Below, in pieces: positions 46,537-55,152 of a stretch of 59,482 nt of DNA. The stretch is from Bacillota bacterium. Lineage in GTDB: Bacteria > Bacillota > Clostridia > Peptostreptococcales > Anaerovoracaceae. Numbering within the stretch: the first letter of the stretch is position 1; every line of letters begins with the position of its first letter. Under the pieces are notes generated by a model that made no database searches, had not been told where the DNA came from, and saw nothing but the letters and a program-made list of their open reading frames with translations. A program made the translations under genes and the position numbers. Location: assembly GCA_017436705.1 (NCBI GenBank), contig JAFSCP010000005.1:1-59482 (forward strand), written 5' to 3'.

Positions 46537-46659
46537 GTGCGCCGGAAAAATCGTTCGCAGCTAGGCGGGCAAGTCGCTCGGAGCGGAGCGTACATGATGG
46601 TACGTGAGCACCGCAGCGGCGCAGCCCAACAACACTGTGGGCGATTTTAACAAGCACTA
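46537..46659 (+). repeat. 123-bp structured repeat, copy 2 (grpE-dnaK gap)
   Basis: This is a direct repeat of copy 1. Most differences fall in stems and are compensatory: the inner stem GTCGCT/AGCGGC replaces GATGCA/TGCATC. Its right end again coincides with a stop codon, TAG of grpE (46657-46659 on the minus strand). Confidence 0.8.
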
Positions 46660-47208
46660 GTTTGCTACTTTGACCATGCTTGGTCTGATCACTCTATTAT
46701 TTAACATATACCCCTTCTGCAATACTTCGGTAACCTTTCCGCTTTCGTACTCGGCTGAATCCTCCATCATTACAGCGTTGTGGAAGTTCGGGTCAAAATC
46801 CTGACCCAGAGCTTCGATTTCAGCAACTCCGGACTTTTCAAGTACCCCCTGGAGCTGCTTAAAAATAAGTTTCATACCTTCTGCAAAGCCGTCGCCTTCT
46901 GTTGCCATGGCAAGGGCTCTTTCGAAGTTGTCTATTACATTAAGCAGTTCGCTTACGATCTTTTCGTTGGCGAATGCATAAATGTCGTTCTTTTCTTTTT
47001 CTGTTCTGCGTCTGAAGTTCTGGAAGTCTGCCATAAGTCTTAAATACTTGGCGTTAAGAGCTTCTTCCTCAGGATCCTTAGCAGGTTCTGCCTGCTGCTC
47101 TTCAGTCTGTTCTTCAGCAGTTTCACAGGCCTCTTCACAAGTTTCTTCGCAGACTGTTTCTTTTTCCTCTGCTGCCTGCTCCTGCTGGAGCTTCTCTTCG
47201 TTAGTCAT
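46657..47208 (-). CDS. grpE: nucleotide exchange factor GrpE
   Basis: The gene encodes 183 residues from the ATG at 47208, which overlaps the hrcA stop by a few bases and uses a GGAGG inside the end of hrcA. An acidic, Glu/Gln-rich N-terminal stretch (1-45) leads into the long dimer helix (LMADFQNFRRRTEKEK) and the C-terminal beta domain ending GYMLNNRVIRPSMVKVAN. It releases ADP from DnaK. Overlap with hrcA indicates translational coupling. Confidence 0.97.
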   Translation of the reverse strand: MTNEEKLQQEQAAEEKETVCEETCEEACETAEEQTEEQQAEPAKDPEEEALNAKYLRLMADFQNFRRRTEKEKNDIYAFANEKIVSELLNVIDNFERALAMATEGDGFAEGMKLIFKQLQGVLEKSGVAEIEALGQDFDPNFHNAVMMEDSAEYESGKVTEVLQKGYMLNNRVIRPSMVKVAN

Positions 47209-48250
47209 CGTCCTCATTACCTCCGCTTTCGAGTTTGAATGTATTATTAAGATTGTCCGTCAGGAATTCGATAATCGATGTTACTTCGCCGTACTTCATA
47301 CGTGTCGGACCGATTACACCGATTTTGCCCACCAGGCGGCCGTCCACATGGTAACTTGCAGTTATCAGGGAGCAGTCCTGCATGATGTCATCTGTATTTT
47401 CTTCACCGATTGTTACGATTATACCGTCATCGCGTTCGATGAGCTTGCGGGTAAGTTCTTCCTTCTGGCTCAGCATCTGGATAAAGTTCCTGGCCTTCTC
47501 AAGATCGCTGTATTCAGGAATATCGAAGATGTTTGTAAGCCCTTCCATGTAGAGATTCACATTGAGCATATCCTCAAGGGTTCTCATAAAGTTTGGCATT
47601 ACATCTTCTGCAAGGCCGCTCATGGCCACGATGTCGGTTTCGAAGTTGGCAATGATGTTGTTGGTCAGCGCCTGGCTGATTGTCTTGCCTTTGTAATTGT
47701 AGGTCATGGTCTTGGAAAGAAGCTGCAGGTTTTCTTCTGTGTAAGGCACATTCATCTGGATGGCCTTGTTGGAAACCTTGCCGCTTTCGGAAACGATCAT
47801 GAGCACCACTGTGTCTTCGTCAACCGGTAAAAGATTGATATATTTCAGCACGTCCTCCGTCTTTTTAGGAGTCAGTGCGAAGCTTGTAAGGTTTGTGATT
47901 TCCGAAAGAATGGAAGCCGCATGCTCGATGGTCTTTTCAAACTCATTGGTAGTTCCTCTGAGACGCTCTGCGATTACGATTTTCTCCTCTTTGGAAAGCT
48001 CCTTCTTTTCCATCAGGGCGTTTACATATAATCTGTAGGCCTTGTCTGACGGAACTCTGCCTGCGGAAGTATGTGGGTGTGTAAGGTAACCCATCTCTTC
48101 CAGGTCTGCCATCTCGTTGCGGATGGTTGCCGGGCTGAAGCCCAGTTCCGGATGCTTGGAGAGAGTTCTGGAACCGACCGGTTCTGCAGTTCTCACATAG
48201 TCACTGATGATGGCCTGCAAAATCTTCAGTTTGCGTTCGCTTAAATCCAT
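47201..48250 (-). CDS. hrcA: heat-shock repressor HrcA
   Basis: HrcA represses class I heat-shock genes by binding CIRCE. The 349 residues begin with a winged helix (LSERKLKILQAIISDYVRTAEPVGSRTLSK, then LGFSPATIRNEMADLEEMGYLTHPHTSAGR) followed by the GAF-like dimerisation domain. The first gene of the operon, it lies directly downstream of a perfect CIRCE site (48275-48301), so it is autoregulated. Confidence 0.98.
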   Translation of the reverse strand: MDLSERKLKILQAIISDYVRTAEPVGSRTLSKHPELGFSPATIRNEMADLEEMGYLTHPHTSAGRVPSDKAYRLYVNALMEKKELSKEEKIVIAERLRGTTNEFEKTIEHAASILSEITNLTSFALTPKKTEDVLKYINLLPVDEDTVVLMIVSESGKVSNKAIQMNVPYTEENLQLLSKTMTYNYKGKTISQALTNNIIANFETDIVAMSGLAEDVMPNFMRTLEDMLNVNLYMEGLTNIFDIPEYSDLEKARNFIQMLSQKEELTRKLIERDDGIIVTIGEENTDDIMQDCSLITASYHVDGRLVGKIGVIGPTRMKYGEVTSIIEFLTDNLNNTFKLESGGNEDDD

Positions 48251-48274
48251 TGCTCAGTCCTCCTTTTTGTTTTG

Positions 48275-48301
48275 TTAGCACTCATCTTGCCGGAGTGCTA
48301 A
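48275..48301 (-). promoter_or_regulatory. CIRCE operator of hrcA-grpE-dnaK-dnaJ
   Basis: TTAGCACTC-N9-GAGTGCTAA matches the CIRCE consensus at every position. It lies between the sigma-A -10 box and the hrcA ribosome binding site. Confidence 0.98.
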
Positions 48302-48312
48302 TCACAATATAT

Positions 48313-48341
48313 AATATACCCCCACCAGGGCAGAAAGTCAA
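48313..48341 (-). promoter_or_regulatory. sigma-A promoter of the hrcA operon
   Basis: On the minus strand TTGACT (48336-48341), 17 bases, then TATATT (48313-48318), immediately upstream of CIRCE. Confidence 0.85.
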
Positions 48342-48419
48342 CAGTATTTGCAAAGTTTTTTGTGTGATTTAGGTGAACTTTTCCGACACTTTCTGACACA
48401 ATTCAACATAATTCGCAGC

Positions 48420-48450
48420 ACAAAAATACCAGCCGGCAAAACCCGGCTGG
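48420..48450 (-). terminator. intrinsic terminator of hydantoinase module II
   Basis: CCAGCCGG (48429-48436) pairs with CCGGCTGG (48443-48450), followed on the minus strand by TATTTTTG. Confidence 0.85.
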
Positions 48451-48485
48451 CATGAGATTTAAACTTTTGACCTTTTTTAAAACAT

Positions 48486-49901
48486 TTATGCTGCAGCTGG
48501 AGCTTCGTCTTCTTCTCTGAAGATTGCGAAGTTGGTGCATGCATATACGATACAGATGATTGGACATAACAGGCAGAAGAATGCATATGGTGCATAGTCA
48601 AGAACATCTACACCAAGTACGCTTGGAACGTAAACGCCTGAAGTTGTCCAAGGAAGCAGGAAGCAGAAGATCGTACCGCCATCTTCAAGAGTTCGGGAAA
48701 GAACACGCTTCTTAATCTTCAGTCTTGTGTATGCAGACTGCATGAACTGTCCTGGAAGAACGATTGCAACGTACTGGGATGCACATACCATAGTAGTGAT
48801 AAGTGTAGCACCGAGTGTTGTGATAACCAGTGCACGTGCGTTATTCACTGCATTTGCAAGTTTTCCGAGTACAGCTTCCATAACACCGATTTTCTGCAGA
48901 ATCTGACCCATACCCAGAACAAGGAAGGTGAGACAAACAGCACCCATCATGTTCATCATACCGCCACGGGTAAGAAGTTTGTTAACATCAGCAATATCAG
49001 TATTGATTGAGAAACCGCTGCCCAGAGAGTCCATAATAATCTTGAAACCGAACTGAGGCTGGAAAATAAATGCCGCAACAATTGCCGCAAATGCTGAGAT
49101 AATCAGCGCCATGATAGGCGGAACTTTTTTGATAGTCATTATGATTGTCATCAGCGGAATAATCAGCAGCAGAGGAGTGATTGTGAAGTTTTCAGTCATT
49201 GCATTACGGATGCCTTCAATAACTGACAGATCCAGATCATTGCCGGAGTGTTTCAGTCCGAGAATGAAGTAAAGTACTGCAGAAATTACCATTGCAGGAA
49301 CAGTAGTATAGAGCATGGAATATACGTGGTCGAATACGTCTGTACCCGCGGAAGCAGCTGCCATGTTAGTGGAGTCAGAGAACGGAGATAATTTATCACC
49401 GAACAGAGATCCGGAAACAATCATACCTGCTGTAAGAGCCGGATTGATTTCAAGCCCCATACCGATACCAAGAAGAGCAATACCGATTGTTGAAATTGAT
49501 GTGTATGAACTTCCTGTAAAGAATGAAATCAGACAGCACATAAGGAATCCTGCCACAAGGAAAGTTGAAGGTGTAAGGATGCCCAGACCATAATAGATAA
49601 TTGTAGGAACGATACCGGATACTATCCAGGAACCAATTACAGCACCAACTACCATGAGAATCATAGCAGGCATTACTGCGCCTCTGCAGCCTTCAAGGAA
49701 AAAGTCTTCAACATCTTTCAGAGAATAGCCGTGAAGCAGAGCTACAATGCCCATCGCTACAGCACCAACGAGGAAAATTGCCTGAGTGTTGAATTTCAGG
49801 AATGTGAAGCCACCACAGAAAATCAGACACAGAATTGCAAGGCTCAGAATTGCCGCACCTAAACCTACTTGTTTCGGCGTTTTCTTTGCTTTTTCTGACA
49901 T
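48486..49901 (-). CDS. nhaC: NhaC-family transporter of hydantoinase module II
   Basis: This 471-residue protein of about 12 membrane helices is paralogous to the 31616 gene. It has GSWIVSGIVPTIIYYGLGI, SFFTGSSYTSISTIGIALL, GSLFGDKLSPFSDSTNMAAAS and LEDGGTIFCFLLPW in matching positions. It follows hyuB after an unusually long 239-base gap that holds two strong hairpins, unlike the 19-base gap in module I. A role as carrier for the module's substrate or product is inferred. Confidence 0.88.
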   Translation of the reverse strand: MSEKAKKTPKQVGLGAAILSLAILCLIFCGGFTFLKFNTQAIFLVGAVAMGIVALLHGYSLKDVEDFFLEGCRGAVMPAMILMVVGAVIGSWIVSGIVPTIIYYGLGILTPSTFLVAGFLMCCLISFFTGSSYTSISTIGIALLGIGMGLEINPALTAGMIVSGSLFGDKLSPFSDSTNMAAASAGTDVFDHVYSMLYTTVPAMVISAVLYFILGLKHSGNDLDLSVIEGIRNAMTENFTITPLLLIIPLMTIIMTIKKVPPIMALIISAFAAIVAAFIFQPQFGFKIIMDSLGSGFSINTDIADVNKLLTRGGMMNMMGAVCLTFLVLGMGQILQKIGVMEAVLGKLANAVNNARALVITTLGATLITTMVCASQYVAIVLPGQFMQSAYTRLKIKKRVLSRTLEDGGTIFCFLLPWTTSGVYVPSVLGVDVLDYAPYAFFCLLCPIICIVYACTNFAIFREEDEAPAAA

Positions 49902-50001
49902 ACGAATAACCTCCTTTTTTAATTCGTCACATCGAATTATAACGATTCAGTTGATTTATGAGAGATAACTTACAGATAATTCGCAAAATACCCCGTCAGA
50001 T

Positions 50002-50098
50002 GCAATAACCCCCGCTGACTGCAGCATCCCGCCAGATGCTGCAGCCTGAAGGGTTCCCTTGAAGAGATTGTGTTGAGGCGGGCATGTCACCATGCCCG
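50002..50098. other. pair of strong hairpins in the hyuB-nhaC gap of module II
   Basis: CTGCAGCATC pairs with GATGCTGCAG (about 50018-50043) and GGGCATG with CATGCCC (about 50080-50097). Neither is followed by a T run on either strand, so they are not terminators. They may be REP-like, protect the upstream message, or be part of a leader for the transporter gene. I recognise no riboswitch. Confidence 0.5.
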
Positions 50099-50140
50099 GT
50101 CATGAGTAATATAAACAACAGTTATCTTAGGGACAAGTTA

Positions 50141-51901
50141 TTAATGTGCAGCTCTCAGTGCTTCAGTTGCTTCTGCATCCACTGTAAGAGTCTGCGGGTC
50201 AATTACAACTCCGTAAACGTTCTTTGCACGTTCAACTGAAACAAGTCCCAGTGTTACGTCTTCAAGAACAAGTTCCACATCACGTTCAAACGGATCTCCG
50301 TAACCGCCGCCGCTGGCAGTCAGACATGTAATTGTATCACCATATTCCAGAGGAATTACATCACCCATTGTGTATTCAAGAATACGTTCGTCAGGTCTTC
50401 CTTCGTTGATAATCCACTGGCTGCATCTGCCTGGCTGACCACCGAAAAGTCCCTGTGGAGGAATGAAACCTTTCTGGGAAACGTGTGAGAAAAGTCCGTC
50501 ATAACCTAAAAGCACCCATTTTCTGCGGTGTGCAAAACCGCTTCTGTACTTACCTGCACCTTCTGAGTCAGGAAGAAGTGCACGTTCGATGAACATCATC
50601 GGTGCTTCGATTTCCTGTGCTTCAAGCGGTGGAATAGGACAGTTTGTTACATGGCATGCCATTACAGAAAGTCCATCCTTGGTAGCTCTTGCGCCCAGAC
50701 CGCCAGGAACGATTTCGCCCCAGTACTGACGATGTGTAGCTTCACCGCCGCGCGGATGTGTTTCAAGGTTTGTGCCGTTACAGAAGTCGTAGTTGTTGCC
50801 GCAGGAGTCGCCCATAACCTTTGTTGGAACAGCCTGAGACATTGCACCCATAATCAGGTCAACCAGGATATGGTCTGTAACCATTCTCTGGAAGCAGCCG
50901 TTAGGCGCCTGACAGTTTACCAGAGTTCCTTCAGGAGCGATTACCTTGATAGGACGCTGGCAGCCGCCGTTGGACGGGATATTATGGTCAGTTACGCAAC
51001 GCATTGCGTAATATGTAGCTGATGTTGTTGCAGATAATGGTGAGTTGATAGGTCCCTTGATCTGCGGGTCAGTTCCTGTGTAGTCAAACTCAATGTTGTC
51101 CCCTTTTACGCGGACTGTAAGCTTGATTGTGTACGGACCGCCGGAGAAACCATCGTCAAGAATCTTTTCTTCGTGAACATATTCACCGTCAGCGATTTCT
51201 GCGATTTCTGCTCTTGTAAGTTTTTCTGAGTAGTCCATAAGAGCTGCTGTAACTTCGCGGACAGTTTCGATGCCGTACTTGTCAATAATCTGGCAGAAAT
51301 TCTTAACGCCGATATTGCAGGCTGAAATCTGAGCCATCAGGTCACCCTTCATATCACGAGGTGTACGTGTGTTGTTGAGGATAACTCTCCAGAGAGCTTC
51401 GTTACGAACGCCCTTGTCGTAGAGCTTTACAGGTTCCATGAGGAAACCTTCCTGCCATATTTCAACAGTCCAGGAGTCACCGGTCCAGATGCCGCCCACG
51501 TCTTTGTGGTGGAGCATTGTTACTGAGAAACCTACAAGCTCCTTGTCCTGATAGAAAATCGGAGCGATCATGATAAGGTCCTTTGTGTGGTGGGAACCGA
51601 GGGATTCGCCGCCTGCATAAGGATGGTTTGTGAGGATGATATCCCCAGGGTTAAGCTCTTCCTTAGGGAAGAACTTGGTGAGAACTGTGTTGAGGCAAGG
51701 GCCAAGGCAGTTCAGATGGATAGGTACGTTTGCGCCTTCAGAGAGCATCTGTCCTTTATCATCAAAGACTGCTGAAGAACAGTCCATCATTTCTTTAACG
51801 ATGGTGGAGTAAGAGCTGCGCACCATGGTAACGGTCATCTGTTCAGCAACGCTTCTGAGCGCATTGTTAACGACTTCCAATAAAATTGAATTAGTAGCCA
51901 T
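50141..51901 (-). CDS. hyuB: hydantoinase B / oxoprolinase family subunit (module II)
   Basis: The 586-residue subunit belongs to the HyuB family: SILLEVVNNALRSVAEQMTVTM at the start, a central GTDPQIKGPINSPLSATTSATYYAMRC and a C-terminal ASGGGYGDPFERD. Where module I and typical members have NDPYxGGxHLPDI, this one reads NHPYAGGESLGSHHTKDLIM, with an insertion and HHTKD in place of HLPD, so its metal or substrate site differs. It pairs with the hyuA gene 13 bases upstream. The reaction is presumably ATP-dependent opening of a cyclic amide or a related carboxylation-type reaction seen in relatives. Confidence 0.9.
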   Translation of the reverse strand: MATNSILLEVVNNALRSVAEQMTVTMVRSSYSTIVKEMMDCSSAVFDDKGQMLSEGANVPIHLNCLGPCLNTVLTKFFPKEELNPGDIILTNHPYAGGESLGSHHTKDLIMIAPIFYQDKELVGFSVTMLHHKDVGGIWTGDSWTVEIWQEGFLMEPVKLYDKGVRNEALWRVILNNTRTPRDMKGDLMAQISACNIGVKNFCQIIDKYGIETVREVTAALMDYSEKLTRAEIAEIADGEYVHEEKILDDGFSGGPYTIKLTVRVKGDNIEFDYTGTDPQIKGPINSPLSATTSATYYAMRCVTDHNIPSNGGCQRPIKVIAPEGTLVNCQAPNGCFQRMVTDHILVDLIMGAMSQAVPTKVMGDSCGNNYDFCNGTNLETHPRGGEATHRQYWGEIVPGGLGARATKDGLSVMACHVTNCPIPPLEAQEIEAPMMFIERALLPDSEGAGKYRSGFAHRRKWVLLGYDGLFSHVSQKGFIPPQGLFGGQPGRCSQWIINEGRPDERILEYTMGDVIPLEYGDTITCLTASGGGYGDPFERDVELVLEDVTLGLVSVERAKNVYGVVIDPQTLTVDAEATEALRAAH

Positions 51902-51914
51902 AGTTTTCTCCTCC

Positions 51915-53972
51915 TTACTTTTTATTTACATTGGTGTACATGATGATGTTCTGCATAGCATCCACTTCTGCGTGGTGTCCAGGATATACAACAACTGTAG
52001 CACCCATTTCGCCGATAACAGCAGGTCCCTGGATAATTTCGCCCACTTCCAGAGTGTCACGTTCGTAAATAGGAACTGTGTGTTCAACACCCTTGAATAC
52101 TGCTGTGCCGTACATCTGAGTTTCTTTCTTTTCACGTTTAGCTGCAGATGCACTTGATACTACGTCCGGTTTTACGAAGGAACCGATAGCGCTTACGCGG
52201 TAGTTTACGAATTCGATAGGGTCTTCCTTCATGCAGTGACCATACATCTGACGGTGGAGTTCGTGGAAATCGTCAACCAGTTTTTCGATAATTTCATCAG
52301 TTACCTGACCAGCAGGCATCGGAACACTGATTTCGAAAGCCTGACCGAAGTAACGCATGTCGCATGTGCGGACAAGGAGTCTGTCTTCTTCAGGAACATC
52401 CTGTTCTTCCAGACTTGCGATACCCTGAGCATCCAGTTTAGCGTAGATTTCATCGAGAAGCTGGGCATTTACCTGTTCTCTTGTGAGAAGCTTGGTGTGT
52501 ACACAGTCGGACTTGATATCGGAAAGAACAAGGCCCATAGCACTGAATGTACCTGGTGAGTAAGGTACGATAACCCTTTCCATTTCCAGTTCTTCAGCAA
52601 TTGCGCCTGCGTGCATTCCGCCGCCTCCGCCGTAGCATACAAGAGCAAATTCACGAGGGTCATAACCCTTCTGTACTGAAATTAGCTTGATAGCACGGAG
52701 CATGTTGGAGTTGACAACGTCAAGAATACCTTCTGCAGCCTGCATTACAGTGATGCCCATAGGCTTAGCAATATGTTCGTCGATTACTGCCATGGTCTTT
52801 TCCAGAGCATTATCAAGATTTTCTTCAAAAATTTCAGGGCGGATATGGCCTGTTACCAGATTTGCGTCAGTAACTGTAGGCTTATCGCCGCCGCGTCCGT
52901 AGCAGACAGGACCAGGGTCAGCACCTGCAGAAACAGGACCAACTTTGAGTGCGCCGCCGCGGTCTACGTAAGCGATGGAACCACCGCCTGCACCGATGAA
53001 AGAAAGGTCTACTGAAGGAACGGAAATAGGGTAACCTTCAATATGGCTTTCTGTAGTGAACTTGATAACATTGTCCTGAATGAGGGCAACGTCTGTTGAA
53101 GTGCCGCCGATATCGAATGTGATGATGTTCTTTTCACCCATCATCTTAGCCAGATAGTTTGCTGCGATGATACCTGCGATAGGACCGGAATCGGCAACAG
53201 CAACCGGTTTGTATTTAGCTACATCGAATGTCATAACGCCTGCGTTGGACTGCATCATGTAAAGGTCCGCACCGATCTGTGCATCTTCCATGTGCTGTTC
53301 AAAGTCCATGATATGTGACGCCATGTTAGGCATCATGTATGCGTTGATTACTGTAGTTGAAGTTCTTTCGTATTCACGGAACTGAGGGTTGATATCAGCA
53401 GAAGCAGAAACGAATCCTTCAGGCCATGCCTGCTGCAGAGCTTCCTTTACCTTCATTTCGTGTTCAGGGTTTGCGTAGGAATGCATGAGGCAGATACCTA
53501 CTGACTTTATATTCTTAGCGCGGAGTTCTTCCACAATTGCCGGAATCTCATCCAGATTGAGAGGTTCTGTTTCCTTGCCCTGGAAATTCATACGGCCGGA
53601 AATTTCAAATCTGAGATTTCTCTTTACCAGAGGTTCAGTAGCTTCCATCTGAATGTCATAAATGTTTTCACGGCGGTATGCACGTCCGATTTCAAGAACA
53701 TCCTTGAAGCCTCTTGTGGTAATAAGTGCGGAGGCCTCGCTTTCTTTCTGCGCAATCATGTTTACCACGATGGTAGTACCATACACGAGTTCATCAATTT
53801 CATCGTTTCTCAGGCCACTGATTTTTACAATCTTTTCAATACCGTTCATGATACCGTCCATCAGAGCCTTTGGGGTTGTAGGCGTTTTGGCGTAATACAT
53901 ACGGCCAGTTTCAACGTTGGTCAGAACGACGTCGGTATTAGTACCGCCAGTGTCAATGCCTAATCTGTACAT
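51915..53972 (-). CDS. hyuA: hydantoinase A / oxoprolinase family subunit (module II)
   Basis: The 685-residue subunit starts YRLGIDTGGTNTDVVLTN (phosphate loop). It contains LVYGTTIVVNMIAQKESEASALI, ADSGPIAGIIAANYL, ITFDIGGTSTDVALI and GAGGGSIAYVDRGGALKVGPVSAGADPGPVC. It is the ATP-binding partner of the 50141 subunit and first gene of module II, divergent from lysR (54170) with a 197-base gap holding a dyad at 54000-54020. Order and divergence match module I exactly. Confidence 0.93.
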   Translation of the reverse strand: MYRLGIDTGGTNTDVVLTNVETGRMYYAKTPTTPKALMDGIMNGIEKIVKISGLRNDEIDELVYGTTIVVNMIAQKESEASALITTRGFKDVLEIGRAYRRENIYDIQMEATEPLVKRNLRFEISGRMNFQGKETEPLNLDEIPAIVEELRAKNIKSVGICLMHSYANPEHEMKVKEALQQAWPEGFVSASADINPQFREYERTSTTVINAYMMPNMASHIMDFEQHMEDAQIGADLYMMQSNAGVMTFDVAKYKPVAVADSGPIAGIIAANYLAKMMGEKNIITFDIGGTSTDVALIQDNVIKFTTESHIEGYPISVPSVDLSFIGAGGGSIAYVDRGGALKVGPVSAGADPGPVCYGRGGDKPTVTDANLVTGHIRPEIFEENLDNALEKTMAVIDEHIAKPMGITVMQAAEGILDVVNSNMLRAIKLISVQKGYDPREFALVCYGGGGGMHAGAIAEELEMERVIVPYSPGTFSAMGLVLSDIKSDCVHTKLLTREQVNAQLLDEIYAKLDAQGIASLEEQDVPEEDRLLVRTCDMRYFGQAFEISVPMPAGQVTDEIIEKLVDDFHELHRQMYGHCMKEDPIEFVNYRVSAIGSFVKPDVVSSASAAKREKKETQMYGTAVFKGVEHTVPIYERDTLEVGEIIQGPAVIGEMGATVVVYPGHHAEVDAMQNIIMYTNVNKK

Positions 53973-53999
53973 AACTTATTCCTCCATTCATTTAATAAA

Positions 54000-54020
54000 A
54001 ATATCAATTTTTTCGATATT
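54000..54020. promoter_or_regulatory. LysR-type operator candidate between hyuA and lysR (module II)
   Basis: AATATC and GATATT form an inverted repeat separated by nine bases in the divergent intergenic region. It lies 28 bases upstream of the hyuA start. Confidence 0.4.
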
Positions 54021-54101
54021 AAATACTGAATACTTGTATATTTATTGTTTTTATCCAGTTATTTTTTACCTTTAACTGCATTATATTCCCAAAGTTTCCG
54101 C

Positions 54102-54130
54102 TTGTAAAATATTGTTTCCCGTGATATAAT
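54102..54130 (+). promoter_or_regulatory. sigma-A promoter of lysR (module II)
   Basis: TTGTAA (54102-54107), 17 bases, then a perfect TATAAT (54125-54130), about 40 bases before the start. Confidence 0.7.
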
Positions 54131-54169
54131 ATCGCCAATTTAAATATTTTCCAAGGAGGTGAGTTCTCT

Positions 54170-55060
54170 GTGAACAAACTTGAGATCGAGGCTTTTTTGT
54201 CCGTATGCCGCCACAAGAACATTTCCAAAGCCGCCGAAGAACTATTTATAAACCAATCATCATTAAGCACCCGCATCAAAGCGCTGGAAGACCGCCTGGG
54301 GTGCCCCCTTCTGCTGCGTGGTAAAGGCAAGCGCGAAATAACCCTTACAGAGCAGGGGCAGGCCTTCTACAACCTGGCGCTGCAGTACAGCGAAATAACC
54401 GACAAAATGCTTTCAGTCGGCAAAAGCAGTGACTCCGATGAGCTGCGTATTTCAGCCATCAACAGTGTAGGTAACTACATGCTGCCGGCTGTTTTCCACC
54501 GTTTCATTGAAAAACACCCCCATATCCGGCTTACTGTCCAGGACATGGAGGCTGAAATGGCTACTGCCAGCATTATCCGCGGCAGAACTGATATTGCTTT
54601 TTCTACCGGCAAAGTCGAAACTGACCAGATTGTTGCTACTCCTTTCATGCGCGAGCCTTATGTTATACTCTGCGCTGAGGATTCTTCTTATCCTGAAACC
54701 GTTTCGGCTGAAGATCTGACACCGTGGAACGAAGTTTATATCAAATGGTCTGCAGAATACAGATTCTGGCACCAGTCCGTTTTCGGTGAAAACCCTCATA
54801 ACTTCACGCTGGAACTGATGGGGCAGATTTACCTCTTTGTTTCGCAGCCGGGGAAATGGGCCATAGTTCCAAAAAGCATCGCTGATGTAATCTGCGCTTC
54901 CACCGGACTTCGCCAATGTGCTCCGGATTTCCAGATTCCCGACAGATCACTGTACATTCTGAGACACCGCGACACCGCTGAAGCTGCAAGTATCCGTAAT
55001 TTTCTGGATACCATCCACGAAGTTCTGGAGAAGCAGTATGGCAAATATCTGCTTATTTAA
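54170..55060 (+). CDS. LysR-family regulator of hydantoinase module II
   Basis: The 296-residue protein begins at GTG 54170, chosen because AAGGAGGTGAG ends about 10 bases before it. The winged helix (IEAFLSVCRHKNISKAAEELFINQSSLSTRIKALEDRLGCPLLLR) is followed by the effector domain from about residue 90. It is divergent from hyuA of module II and 92 bases upstream of an SLC13-type transporter on the same strand, which may also be under its control. Confidence 0.9.
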   Translation: MNKLEIEAFLSVCRHKNISKAAEELFINQSSLSTRIKALEDRLGCPLLLRGKGKREITLTEQGQAFYNLALQYSEITDKMLSVGKSSDSDELRISAINSVGNYMLPAVFHRFIEKHPHIRLTVQDMEAEMATASIIRGRTDIAFSTGKVETDQIVATPFMREPYVILCAEDSSYPETVSAEDLTPWNEVYIKWSAEYRFWHQSVFGENPHNFTLELMGQIYLFVSQPGKWAIVPKSIADVICASTGLRQCAPDFQIPDRSLYILRHRDTAEAASIRNFLDTIHEVLEKQYGKYLLI

Positions 55061-55084
55061 TCACTGGTACTGCCGCAATTATTA

Positions 55085-55113
55085 TTGCTTACTTTCACAT
55101 TTTAAAGTATAAT
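55085..55113 (+). promoter_or_regulatory. sigma-A promoter of the SLC13-type transporter
   Basis: TTGCTT (55085-55090), 17 bases, then a perfect TATAAT (55108-55113), 40 bases before the start at 55153. Confidence 0.7.
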
Positions 55114-55152
55114 ATTAAAAAAGTTATCTCCCCTTAATCGAAGGAGGTTTCT

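Noticed and set aside
44486-46659. Insertion sequences flanking dnaK (composite transposon)
   Set aside because: The 123-bp repeats have no ORF or terminal inverted repeats of an IS type and look like structured RNA elements.
46982-47830. 282-codon plus-strand frame opposite grpE and hrcA
   Set aside because: It is a shadow of two certain genes; the serine/cysteine-rich start mirrors the acidic N terminus of GrpE.
50002-50098. Terminator or known riboswitch between hyuB and nhaC
   Set aside because: The hairpins lack T runs on both strands and match no aptamer I know.
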